DNA of 64,000 nt from Sycon ciliatum (GCF_964019385.1 NC_088655.1:6294658-6358657); one strand, 5' to 3'. Positions 22,012 to 30,780 are shown, numbered from the stretch's first letter. Numbers and translations: made by a program. Notes: generated by a model not told the origin, from the letters alone.

Positions 22012-22077
22012 GCTACGGGTAGATATGGAATGCAGTGTGAAGTAGCTACGGGTAAATGTGGAGTGCTATGTGCAGTA
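22012..22077. repeat. Two 33-bp tandem repeats
   Basis: Units at 22012-22044 and 22045-22077 both start GCTACGGGTA and end GCAGTA or AAGTA. They lie just outside the 5' end of the DIRS-like gag. Confidence 0.75.
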
Positions 22078-22090
22078 AACGCAGGCGGCC

Positions 22091-22174
22091 ACGCGCTGAG
22101 AGAGCGTTACATGCGTGTTAACTACAGTTAACACGCGCTGAGAGATCGTTACGTGCGTGTTAACTACAGTTAAT
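22091..22174. repeat. Two 42-bp tandem repeats with palindrome
   Basis: Units start at 22091 and 22133 with ACGCGCTGAGAGA and end TAACTACAGTTAA. At 22115-22134 a 9-bp inverted repeat (GTGTTAACT and AGTTAACAC) surrounds two bases. The array may mark the terminal region of the DIRS-like element. Confidence 0.8.
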
Positions 22175-22229
22175 ACTACGCCTCAACTGAGGTTTTTAAA
22201 ACTTATTGGTTGTGATTCGGCTGGCAACC

Positions 22230-22532
22230 CTCTAGAGGTTACCCTGCGTACGTGCCTGGAAGGTGGAGAAAATGATGTCACCATCAACCATTGTGATCAG
22301 ACATGCCAATGATGCAGGAGTAAGTGGTCAACATTGACCTTATGAAGCTAGACTCAGCTCCTGTATTACCAGACAATGCGGATGTCCACAGCGCTCAGCC
22401 GAGCCCTGCCGAGAGTGACAGTGAGAGTGACACTAGTGATAGTGGAGCCTGGGGCCTGAAATTTGACGGCGGAGGCAGTGACTCAGTACCAATGCGATAT
22501 TGTTCTGGAGTATTGGCGTCTGGAGGGAGAGT
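22230..22532 (+). pseudogene. Fam-1 copy D: end of pol only
   Basis: The end of Fam-1 pol is readable: VVNIDLMKLDSAPVL followed by an acidic tail rich in Ser, Asp and Glu (about 22400-22480). It matches copies B and C and stays open through the tail where those are broken. Everything upstream is missing. A purine tract (TGGAGGGAGAG) precedes the LTR-like tail. Confidence 0.75.
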
Positions 22533-22828
22533 TGTAATAGATCGACTAAGTAACTGTCGACTCCACCTCATCTATCTATCTCTCTCTCTCTCTATCTATC
22601 TATCTCTATCTCTCTGTCTATTCCTTTCTTTATATCAAACACATTTACTGTTGATCACTACGTACCAATTATTGTTAGGCTTTGTATTATTAATTCGCGC
22701 TGTGGTTGTGACGTTCTTCCTTTTTCCAGTATTATTGTGCGTGCACATGATGATGTAGGTCGCCATTGTGTCCGTGTCATGTTGGTTCGCAAGCCTTTAT
22801 CCTTTTTCTCTAGCTCTTTTAGTTTTAT

Positions 22829-22951
22829 ATATAGAGGCCGAGTTTTCGGCATCCGCAAGAACGCCACCACCCTTCAAGGATCAAGGCGCAGATGCAGCTG
22901 CGAAGATGCAGATGCAGACGCAAACCGTGAATTTTTTTTTAATTTTTTAAA
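22829..22951. mobile_element. Short MITE- or SINE-like insertion
   Basis: About 123 bp is flanked by AGTTTTAT on both sides (22821-22828 and 22952-22959) and is absent from Fam-1 copy B. It contains GCCACCACCCTTCAAGGATC and GGCGCAGATGCAGC and ends in T-rich sequence. The same core recurs at 33700-33775. Its superfamily is not clear. Confidence 0.7.
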
Positions 22952-23156
22952 AGTTTTATTTCTTCTTGTGCAAAACCAAGTAACTAGTTCAATGTCGAGT
23001 GGGCAGTGAGTGTTGCATGTTGGCCAGTGTAGACAGGGTAGTTGACAACAACACCAACCATAATGACATTGCTCTTGTATGTGCATGACTGCTTACTTTC
23101 ACTTTCTTTTTTTGTGGTGCCATCCATGCAACGTCAACATATTTGTTTGCTTCTAG

Positions 23157-23464
23157 ACCAGGCAGGCACAGTGGGTTGGTCAAAGACCATGATTGAGATA
23201 CGAGAGGTACCTGGTTCAAGTCCTGCCTGGGAGTGGTTTTTCCAGCCGTGCTGCTACCCACAGTCAACTGGGAACTTGTGGCCAGGCACAAGGGGTACAT
23301 GGATGCAGCTAATAGGGTCGTTCTCGGCACTTGTGCCAGTGGTTGTGAGACTTATCCACTCACCCCCACCGTTAGGCGCTGCATCTGCCGCTAGGGTTTA
23401 TCGGGTGTTAGCGGCCGTCGTGAGTTCCCTTCGGGAACGGATACGATAATTTACTTCTTTTTTG
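23157..23464 (+). mobile_element. tRNA-derived SINE (SINE-1)
   Basis: This 308-bp piece splits the sequence that is continuous at 12189/12190 in Fam-1 copy B. Its head has an A box (AGGCACAGTGG, 23164-23174) and a B box (GGTTCAAGTCC, 23213-23223) spaced as in an RNA polymerase III promoter. The body includes CCAGCCGTGCTGC and CAGTCAACTGGGAA, and the end is T-rich. A rearranged copy lies at 33821-34000. Confidence 0.8.
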
Positions 23465-23835
23465 TTCATGCTAGGTTTTACACTCCATTTCTCTAATAAA
23501 ATCGTCTTCCATACGGTAAATTGGGAAGTTTAGCTCTGCTCTTTCTAACCGGCATTGGCTTCACTTGGTCCCGCTCATTACAAGTCAGCTATGGCTCCTC
23601 ATAAGGCAGCTGCTGTCCATTGCTTGGTATTTCACTTCACAACTATTGTAAGTGTGTTGCGGGGATTCCCGAGCTAGTTCCAGGCAGCAGTGTGGCGTTG
23701 CTTTCAAGCTTGTTGAACATTTGCATGGCAATTCAAGTTACTCAAAGCAGCACACTATCTCCTCAAAAGGTCGTTATTGTCTGTGATAAGCTCGAAGGCA
23801 TTAGGGATAGAGTAAGAACTTACTACCGCCGCTAA

Positions 23836-24234
23836 GCTTCGTTGCGTTTTTAGTGTTCTTGTCATGATATTTTTGTCGGTATTAGACATACATGTCAGTG
23901 ATCTATCCCCTACATAGGGTAGCCGAGTTGTCGTCCATTGTTCTGACAGGCTTTTGAACCTCCAAAAAGCGTGGAGTCCTTTGAAAAAATCGGCGAAGCA
24001 GAACCGTTTCTCGACAGGATGTCACCAGAACACAACCCCAGGCGTGCGCGCATGACACCAACGTACGAAAGTGAGAAACAGTTTGAAATACCGCTGGCTC
24101 GAAGAAGTATCCAGGAGCCGGCTAGCGCTCAGGCACTGCTGTACTAGCACGAGTCGATGGTGCGCATCCACACACAACCATAATCAATGCACTTTTGTTT
24201 GCAGCGCAGGGGAAATCAAAAATGTTCGACATTC
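23836..24234. other. No gene recognised
   Basis: I find no repeat or coding motif here. It lies immediately upstream of the transposase-like fragment and may be its decayed upstream part. Confidence 0.35.
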
Positions 24235-24302
24235 ATGTTGTCATGCAGTCGGGGCAAAATCCTGATCTCAACCTCGACGACTTGGCGTTCTTCCACAGCC
24301 TG
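24235..24302 (+). pseudogene. Transposase-like fragment, left part
   Basis: The frame reads QNPDLNLDDLAFFHSL just before the Gyp-1 insertion. The pattern SPDLNxxDLxFF is familiar from the catalytic end of Tc1/mariner-type DDE transposases. It continues at 29286 once Gyp-1 and one copy of GCCTG are removed. The call is tentative because the rest is eroded. Confidence 0.45.
24298..24302. repeat. Gyp-1 target-site duplication, left
   Basis: GCCTG here is repeated at 29286-29290, directly outside the two LTRs. Confidence 0.92.
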
Positions 24303-24535
24303 TGTGATAAACGTATTGGTTTATTCTAATAAATACTTTGTAGTAGTCTCCATCGAGGAGCGAGTGGAAAAGAACAACAAAACAAAGAACAGCACAACGG
24401 AATCAGCATGCTCAATGTGTAGTCATGCGTGCATGCCAAATACCAATGCATGACGTAAGCTAACGTAAACTGCGTACAATAAGACAGATGCACGCGGGTG
24501 GTTGCATATAGGATAGCGTACATAATAATACAACA
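24303..24535 (-). repeat. Gyp-1 3' LTR
   Basis: The 233-bp LTR reads TGTTGTATTA...TTTATCACA on the minus strand. An AATAAA polyadenylation signal lies near its end (about 24316-24321 on the plus coordinates). Confidence 0.95.
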
Positions 24536-24550
24536 CGCCCTTCCGAGATC
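24536..24550 (-). promoter_or_regulatory. Gyp-1 polypurine tract
   Basis: On the minus strand CTCGGAAGGGCG lies directly before the 3' LTR, in the position of the plus-strand primer. Confidence 0.6.
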
Positions 24551-24680
24551 ATAATGGGTGAACAAGCCAGACTATGATCTAAACATAATAACTATGAAGA
24601 TACAAAAAAAAACATGAACAAGAGGCAAGGCAACGAGAACAGTCACAGTGTAGCACAGACTACAGAAGAAGAAAAACTAA

Positions 24681-27600
24681 TCAAACATATGACTGTCCTT
24701 GGTGTGCAGAAATGTTCAAACGGTCAGGTTGACGGCGGTTACGGGTGCTGCGACGGGGTGCAACAACAGGCTCAGTAGGTGCGGGAACAGCAGGTTCAGA
24801 CGCACTATCAGTAGAAACGCGATCAGGCAGCAATGGGACATAAGGCCGCAGGAAGCGACGATTTCGCCAAAACACACGACCACTACGTAGCTTGACGTAA
24901 TAGTCTCGATGGGTACCAATGGCGACAACGATGCCTCGACCTGTCCACCGTTTGGTGCGCGGATCTTGCAGATCTACGTGCATGCCAATAGTGAGCTTAG
25001 ACAACGTGCGCGGCTGAGACGAATCTGGATCCGGGACAGGTGGAGAATCAGAACTCTCTATACTGGTAGCACGCTGTTTCCACTCCGGGGCAAACGACGA
25101 GTGATGCGCCAGCACGAACGATGAGAGCGAACGACCGAATAGCAGCTGGGCAGGACTGGGTCCAGACGGATGTGGGGTATTACGCCATTCCAACAGACCA
25201 CGCTGGAAGGCATCGGTGTCCAGGTCGCCATTACGAGTGGTTTTCGCAATCAGGTACTTCATGGACTTCACCGCGGACTCGGCATGGCCATTTGATTGCG
25301 GGAAGTGCGGGGTTGATGTGATGTGCTTCATCTGCCAACGGTCGCAGAACTCAGTGAAGCGTCGCGACGCATACTGGGGACCACCGTCTGTTGAGATTGC
25401 ACTGGGAACGCCAACATCTGTAAACCAGCGACGAAGTTGACGAACCACGTCAGAAGATGTGGCTGTGCGGCCTATCTTTGCAACACACGGCCAACCGGTG
25501 AGTCGATCGACCAACACAAGGTATTCCCAACCTTGGCAATGGAAGAGGTCAGAGCTGACACTCTCGAACGGCATTGACGGTTGACGGTCACTCTGCAGCG
25601 GTTCTCTCGGCAAAGATGGCTGGAACTCACGACAGGGCTGACATGCACGGACAAGGCGGTCAAGCTCAGAGTTCAAACCAGGCCAGTACACTAGTTGACG
25701 CGCACGGCGCTTGGTGCGGTCAATTCCTTGGTGTGCAGCGTGTAGATCGTGCAGCACAGATGCACGTAGAGCAGCAGGTACTACGATGCGATTGCCCTTC
25801 AGTACGACGGCGGAGTCGACAGATAGGTGTTCGCGTCCATTCCAATAGGGCTGCAGATGCCGTGGAAGGTCGGAACAGGAGCGTGGGAAGCCGGTGAGTA
25901 CCATCTGCAGGAGATCTTGATACTCAGAGTCCGAGGCGCACGCATCTTGGAGCTTCGCATAGCGTAATGCTGACATCGAACCAGAGTCATCAGCACGGAG
26001 GCACGCACGAATAGCAGAACCAGATGGCAGGTCGTCTTCTCCAAGCAGGTCAGATGCTTGTGGGTCGGAGACGGGTGCTCGAGACAGAGCGTCGGCGGCA
26101 TAATGCAGCTTTCCTTGTCTCCAGGAAGCATGAAATTGGTACGGCCGAAGCTTCAGCAGGAGACGCTGCAAACGAGGATTCTCGACCTGATCCAGGCTAT
26201 ACGTGTTGAAGATCGGAATCAGGGGCTGGTGGTCTACGATGAGGTCGAATCTGCTGCCGGCAAGGTACAGGTGGCACTTGCGCACAGCCCAGACCACAGC
26301 AAGACATTCAAGCTCAATCATAGCGTAGCGGCTTTCAGTGTCGGTGATAAAGCGGCTACCACACTGGACGAGGCGCCAGCCAGACGGGTGCAGTTGGAAC
26401 AGTGCATAGCCGAGACCTTTCGTGCGGGATGCATCTGTTTCCAGACGTGTTTCCAGACCAGGTTGGTAATACGCCAGAATGGGGGGTTCGACCAGAGCAT
26501 TCTTCACACGGTTGAACGCATCGGTGTGTGGCGTTTCCCACTGGAAAACAGCAGACGTCTTCAGCAGACCACGAAGCGGTGTCGCCAGCTCGGCGATAGC
26601 AGGTGTAAACTCAGCAAGCTGATTTACGAGGCCCATGAACGATCGGAGGTCGGTCCGATTCGTCGGGGTGGAGAAGTCGCGGATAGCGGAGAGCTTAGCG
26701 TCATCGACAGTCCAACCGTCAGCATTCAGGATGTAGCCGCAGAACTCGATCTCGGTAGCAGCGAACACAAACTTCTTCGCGCTAAGGGTTACGCCGTGCT
26801 CGCGCGCACACAATACGCGCCGGACGCGTGCCACATGGTCACCAAGGTCATCATCATAGACGAGACAGTCGTCGACGACCTTTTTGAAATTGGTGATGTT
26901 GTCGAATGCCGTGCTCATACGGCGGTTATACTCGTCTCCGGCCGAGATGAGGCCCTGCGGATTGCGCAAGTACTGATACCGGCCCCATGGAGTGATAAAC
27001 GTTGTCAATGGCCGCGCTGCTTCGCTGAGTGGCACTTGCCAGTAGCCATGGCGAGCATCGAGCTTCGTAAAGAAGCGACCGCTGACACTGGTGACGACAT
27101 CACGAGGTGGCTGTGTCGGATGCGTGGGACGTTGGATCTGATCGTTCAGCTTCTTGAAGTCCACCGTTAGACGCTTCTCAGTGGTGCCCTTCTTGTCGAC
27201 TATAACAATAGGGTGGCACCAGTCGCGGGGTTCAGAGACAGGCTCAATGATGCCATCATTCACCATGTTGTCAAGCTGTTCCTTAATCTGGTCCCGAAAC
27301 GCATAGGGCACTGGTCTAGCATGATGAACACAGGAAGGTGTAGCGTCTGGTTCGAGCTGAATGTCCATTGACGGACCAGACATGGGCTTCAGACTGTCAG
27401 AGTCGAACACGTCAGAAAACTCCTCCAGCAGCTCAGTGCGAATCTGGTCGGCGGTGGGCTCAGGTGCTGGTTTGCGCTCAACTCGGCAAACAGAAGGCCA
27501 GTTGGGCGGCAGCAATCCGAGCGCACACAGGGATGTCCGGGAGAGCAAGGCATCCGACAGCTCGGAGTACACGTGTATGGTGGTGCGGTGAGTCTTGGAG

Positions 27601-28925
27601 CCTAGCCCAAGACTGGAACTGATCTGGCCAACGGATACGAGAGGCTGACCGTTCACACCGGTGACAACGTCTGGGTCCTCCGCCAGGTTTTCTGGGAATC
27701 CACCCAGAAGGTCAAGATGACGAAGACCAATGGCGTCGACATCACTGCCGGTGTCCGGTATCCAGTTAATGGCTGCACCTGTCTCCTCCGTGTTGAGCGT
27801 AGTCGTCACAGACACGGTGCCTTGTTGCCCGGATGATGCTTGCTGGAGCTTCAGCTGGCCGATCTTGGAACCACGTGGCTGCTTGGATTTCTTCGGGCAC
27901 ATTTTTTCAAAATGTCCAGTGGCTTTGCAGCCGTTACAAGTTTTGCCAGCAGCGGGGCAGGCAGACTTGGTATGCGTAGAGCGGCCACACTGGGGACATT
28001 TCTTGGGTGATGAATAAGCAGACTGGGGTGCTGCCTTAGAGGTGGCGTCCGGCGCCGGCTTGTCACCAAAGCGTTTCTGACGCTGGTACTGTGACCTACG
28101 GGCGGCGTTGATCGATGCTGACGGCAGAATACCATCCCCAGTTTGCTTTGCTGCTTCCTCAGCACGGCAAATCTTTGCGGCGTTAGCTAGTGTCAGGGAT
28201 TGTTCGGCTAACAATTTGTGCCGAGTGTCGTCATCGTGCACACCCACAACAATCCGGTCACGGAGGATCTCCTCGTGTGCTTGCACCAGCATCTTGGGGC
28301 AACTGCTGCACATGCGGGCAGAGCATGCGGAACAGACTTGCAAGTCGGCGAAGTCGCAGGCAGCAAAGGACTCCTTTAAGCCGGTGTAAAAAGCATCAAA
28401 GGTTTCACCACGTTGCTGGCGTCGGTTATAGAAGTCTATCCGATCCAGCAACGGGTTACGTTGCCGACGGATATATTTTTTGACAGCACAGATTATGTCC
28501 GAGGCATCGGCATTAGTGGCCACGGCGATGATCCCCTCGCGCAAATAACGCTTTATGTCTTCATCTAGTGCCTGGCGTAGAGCACTCACTCGTGTGAGTC
28601 GGTCCTGAACGGACAGTTTCTGGCATCTCGCGTAATCCTCCCAAGCCTCCTCCCATGCGTTGAGGTCCGCGAGCGTGGCAGAGGAAAGCAGGATGGGCCG
28701 TTCCACCGAGATTTGTTTCGTCGTGGGCTGCGATGTGGATGTATTGCCACTATTGGAGCTACTCAACAGGGCAGTCAGGCGTGCCTCGCGGTCCGCTGCG
28801 GCTGTCATCTGTGCCTGCATGAAGGTCAACAGAGCCTGAACATCAGGGCTGACAGGTAAGTTTGGCGTGGCTGCTGCGCCAGGGACAGCATCACTACGAG
28901 AGTCGGACATTACGAATCGAAACAA
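24681..28925 (-). CDS. Gyp-1 gag-pol polyprotein, 1414 residues, intact
   Basis: A single frame encodes the whole element without frameshift or stop. Gag covers about residues 1-350, with a CxxC pair around 198-209 and two CCHC knuckles (310-323, 330-343). The protease has DTGS at 391-394. RT spans about 560-740, with LDARHGYW (D623) and VVDD at 683-686, an uncommon form of YxDD. RNase H has D831, E871 and D898. The integrase has an H1062/H1065/C1095/C1098 finger and a D1126, D1180, E1216 triad, exactly D-D-35-E. Translation may start at 28925 or at the second ATG five codons later (MSDSRS). With gag and pol in one frame, the gag:pol ratio must be set by processing. No chromodomain was noticed at the C-terminus. 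Confidence 0.95.
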   Translation of the reverse strand: MFRFVMSDSRSDAVPGAAATPNLPVSPDVQALLTFMQAQMTAAADREARLTALLSSSNSGNTSTSQPTTKQISVERPILLSSATLADLNAWEEAWEDYARCQKLSVQDRLTRVSALRQALDEDIKRYLREGIIAVATNADASDIICAVKKYIRRQRNPLLDRIDFYNRRQQRGETFDAFYTGLKESFAACDFADLQVCSACSARMCSSCPKMLVQAHEEILRDRIVVGVHDDDTRHKLLAEQSLTLANAAKICRAEEAAKQTGDGILPSASINAARRSQYQRQKRFGDKPAPDATSKAAPQSAYSSPKKCPQCGRSTHTKSACPAAGKTCNGCKATGHFEKMCPKKSKQPRGSKIGQLKLQQASSGQQGTVSVTTTLNTEETGAAINWIPDTGSDVDAIGLRHLDLLGGFPENLAEDPDVVTGVNGQPLVSVGQISSSLGLGSKTHRTTIHVYSELSDALLSRTSLCALGLLPPNWPSVCRVERKPAPEPTADQIRTELLEEFSDVFDSDSLKPMSGPSMDIQLEPDATPSCVHHARPVPYAFRDQIKEQLDNMVNDGIIEPVSEPRDWCHPIVIVDKKGTTEKRLTVDFKKLNDQIQRPTHPTQPPRDVVTSVSGRFFTKLDARHGYWQVPLSEAARPLTTFITPWGRYQYLRNPQGLISAGDEYNRRMSTAFDNITNFKKVVDDCLVYDDDLGDHVARVRRVLCAREHGVTLSAKKFVFAATEIEFCGYILNADGWTVDDAKLSAIRDFSTPTNRTDLRSFMGLVNQLAEFTPAIAELATPLRGLLKTSAVFQWETPHTDAFNRVKNALVEPPILAYYQPGLETRLETDASRTKGLGYALFQLHPSGWRLVQCGSRFITDTESRYAMIELECLAVVWAVRKCHLYLAGSRFDLIVDHQPLIPIFNTYSLDQVENPRLQRLLLKLRPYQFHASWRQGKLHYAADALSRAPVSDPQASDLLGEDDLPSGSAIRACLRADDSGSMSALRYAKLQDACASDSEYQDLLQMVLTGFPRSCSDLPRHLQPYWNGREHLSVDSAVVLKGNRIVVPAALRASVLHDLHAAHQGIDRTKRRARQLVYWPGLNSELDRLVRACQPCREFQPSLPREPLQSDRQPSMPFESVSSDLFHCQGWEYLVLVDRLTGWPCVAKIGRTATSSDVVRQLRRWFTDVGVPSAISTDGGPQYASRRFTEFCDRWQMKHITSTPHFPQSNGHAESAVKSMKYLIAKTTRNGDLDTDAFQRGLLEWRNTPHPSGPSPAQLLFGRSLSSFVLAHHSSFAPEWKQRATSIESSDSPPVPDPDSSQPRTLSKLTIGMHVDLQDPRTKRWTGRGIVVAIGTHRDYYVKLRSGRVFWRNRRFLRPYVPLLPDRVSTDSASEPAVPAPTEPVVAPRRSTRNRRQPDRLNISAHQGQSYV

Positions 28926-29032
28926 ATTTACAGCACTCGCACGAGGTTCACACGACTGAAACGACGGGCCGGGATTGTCAGGTCACAACGGGTGATCTGA
29001 CCTACCGCCTACAATACTACTACGACAGGTAA

Positions 29033-29052
29033 GAAAATAGTTCACTGCGCCA
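29033..29052 (-). promoter_or_regulatory. Gyp-1 primer-binding site
   Basis: On the minus strand TGGCGCAGTGAAC follows the 5' LTR directly. Such a site pairs with the 3' end of a tRNA ending GCGCCA; which tRNA was not determined. The related Gyp-1b copies near 910 and 57115 keep the same string. Confidence 0.75.
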
Positions 29053-29285
29053 TGTGATAAACGTATTGGTTTATTCTAATAAATACTTTGTAGTAGTCTC
29101 CATCGAGGAGCGAGTGGAAAAGAACAACAAAACAAAGAACAGCACAACGGAATCAGCATGCTCAATGTGTAGTCATGCGTGCATGCCAAATACCAATGCA
29201 TGACGTAAGCTAACGTAAACTGCGTACAATAAGACAGATGCACGCGGGTGGTTGCATATAGGATAGCGTACATAATAATACAACA
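29053..29285 (-). repeat. Gyp-1 5' LTR
   Basis: Identical to 24303-24535 over 233 bp. On the minus strand it should hold the promoter that starts the element RNA. Confidence 0.95.
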
Positions 29286-29750
29286 GCCTGTAGACAGCCG
29301 TGTCACTCGTGGCTAAGGAACCTAAAAGGAGCTTCTGCAGGGTGTGGAAACGTTCTGGCACGAATACACCCCTGCGAAGATGGGGAGCGTTTGTTTGCGT
29401 CTGTGTGGCTCCTTCCATGGCGTTCCGGAGAGTGGCCACAACTACCAGCGCCACCGTGGAGGTCATCAAGCTCACAGTTCGAGCGAAGAACTTGGCGATC
29501 TCCACGATCAAATCGTGTCTTGGCAATTTGTAAATGCTGCGGTACAAAAGCTGGCAGCGCTGGAGGTGAAAGTCAGTGAGGCTCCAGACTCGATGTCATC
29601 AGTGAGTGTAAGTCGTCATCGAAGAGTGAAACTGGACGGCTTTGAAACGAGCTGTGTTTCATCTGTCATTATATATCTTTCATATGCTGCTTTTTTCCAC
29701 TTTGCAAAGCGTGTTCGTAGCCATAGAATGATTTGGACTGAACTGTAAAA
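29286..29750 (+). pseudogene. Transposase-like fragment, right part
   Basis: After the GCCTG duplication the sequence can be read in shifting frames with blocks such as VAKEPKRSF, VETFWHEYTPAKMGSV and HNYQRHRGGHQ. These resemble the end of DDE transposases after SPDLN, where an acidic or glycine-rich GxNxY-type ending occurs. Several frameshifts are needed and no catalytic triad could be followed. A decayed Tc1/mariner-like transposase is my best guess; a host gene scrap is possible. Confidence 0.35.
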
Positions 29751-29777
29751 ACGCAACGAAGTTTTGCTTAACGGAGG

Positions 29778-30014
29778 AAGTAATATAAAAGAAGCCTCCA
29801 AAATACGCCCAATCCTCTGCTGCCAACGACAGGCAATTCAAAAGCACAGCGAGGATGCCTGCAATGAACAAAAAACTGGTGCAACGTTGGCATACCCGAG
29901 TGTTCTCCCCATGTGGGTTGGTAGATTGGTTTTGTTCAGGACAAGAAAGTACGCCACTGGAAATTCAACCAACCAAGTTTGGATGAGATTTCTTCATGCA
30001 GATTTACACAAACC
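29778..30014. repeat. Dispersed repeat shared with 12553-12794
   Basis: Nearly identical to the earlier copy and of unknown class. The flanks on both sides differ from that copy, so the ends of the match approximate the repeat boundaries. Confidence 0.7.
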
Positions 30015-30449
30015 ACCAGTATTGTACGGGTTACGCACAAAGACATGACTGATTGTGCTGTTCAACTATCTTACCTGCCACTGGAAGTGTAACATTGTGC
30101 AGGTGTACAAAGTACCAAAGAATTCCAATCTAGTAGCCGGTTGCTTTACAGAACCATAATTGTGTTCAGTGCGATTTCACATGAAAACATACACCAAATC
30201 TCATCAAGACACTTATAAGTATTTTCGAGGTGACCCAAGGTACTCAATAGTGTTGTCTAGGCTGTTGAAGAGAGTGAAAACTGTTGTTCTCCTTTGAAAA
30301 AGCTTTCCAATTGTGCATGTATTATTGTGCGTACAACAGATGAACATGAGACCTGATACACATGCACTGGACCTCACTATGTACACCCATATAATCTGAC
30401 TTTTGTGTTCATACACTAACAAGGATGCACCAGGGATATCCTGACTTAC
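30015..30449 (-). other. Intron-like flank of ankyrin exon 2
   Basis: No coding was recognised. The part next to the exon (about 30420-30449) matches the flank of the exon at 60313, including the donor and the ATATCCCTGGTGC string, read on the minus strand. Confidence 0.5.
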
Positions 30450-30551
30450 GTCAATATCCTTTGGGTCCAACGAATGTCCAGAATTAAGTAGATATTTTGC
30501 TACGGAAACATGACCATTCCCTGCTGCTAAGTGTAATGGTGTTCCACCAGA
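30450..30551 (-). CDS. Ankyrin-repeat exon 2 (34 codons)
   Basis: Minus strand: acceptor CTACTTCTAG, 102 open bases, then GTAAGTCAGG. The codons begin SGGTPLHLAAGNGHVSVAK and carry the full ankyrin signature. It has one codon more than the other three exons, at its end, and is phase 0 on both sides. Donor and downstream intron match exon 4, so the two form a pair distinct from exons 1 and 3. Function beyond protein binding cannot be inferred. Confidence 0.72.
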
Positions 30552-30579
30552 CTAGAAGTAGTAATGTTAATGAATACAA

Positions 30580-30780
30580 ACCAAGTACACAAAAACACAC
30601 ATAAACATACACAAATACACACATACACATGACGATTCACAAACACATAAAAATACGCATATGCATGAACACACACACACACATACGCATGCACACATAG
30701 ACACACACACACACAAATACACAACCATGCACACAACCATGCATGCACAAAAACACACACACAGGAACAAACAAACACAG
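30580..30780. repeat. CA/TG microsatellite tract
   Basis: Irregular ACACA, CATACACA and CATGCACAC runs lie on the acceptor side of exon 2. The following GTAACACCGGCA block (about 30790-30810) also recurs beyond the microsatellite at 60701-60715. Confidence 0.9.

Larger units (their letters stand above)
22533..23835 (+). mobile_element. Fam-1 copy D 3' tail with two insertions
   Basis: The tail matches 11720-12545 of copy B. It starts TGTAATAG and includes CTAT/CT microsatellites at 22570-22622. Comparison with copy B shows two extra pieces: 22829-22951 and 23157-23464. The last 200 bases contain an open stretch (23620-23835) with IPELVPGSSVALLSSLLNI and VVIVCDKLEGIRDRV, also partly readable in copy B; I do not recognise it. 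Confidence 0.7.
24303..29285 (-). mobile_element. Gyp-1: complete Ty3/gypsy retrotransposon
   Basis: This 4983-bp element has two 233-bp LTRs (24303-24535 and 29053-29285) that are identical base for base, a GCCTG target duplication on both sides, a primer-binding site, a purine tract and one uninterrupted gag-pol frame. Both LTRs are identical when cDNA is made, so the absence of any difference means a very recent insertion. All enzymatic motifs are present. It is the best candidate here for a mobile, autonomous element. It sits in a transposase-like fragment. Confidence 0.95.

Noticed and set aside
26058-27170. A 370-codon plus-strand frame inside Gyp-1
   Set aside because: It lies wholly antisense to the intact gag-pol and has no protein motif.
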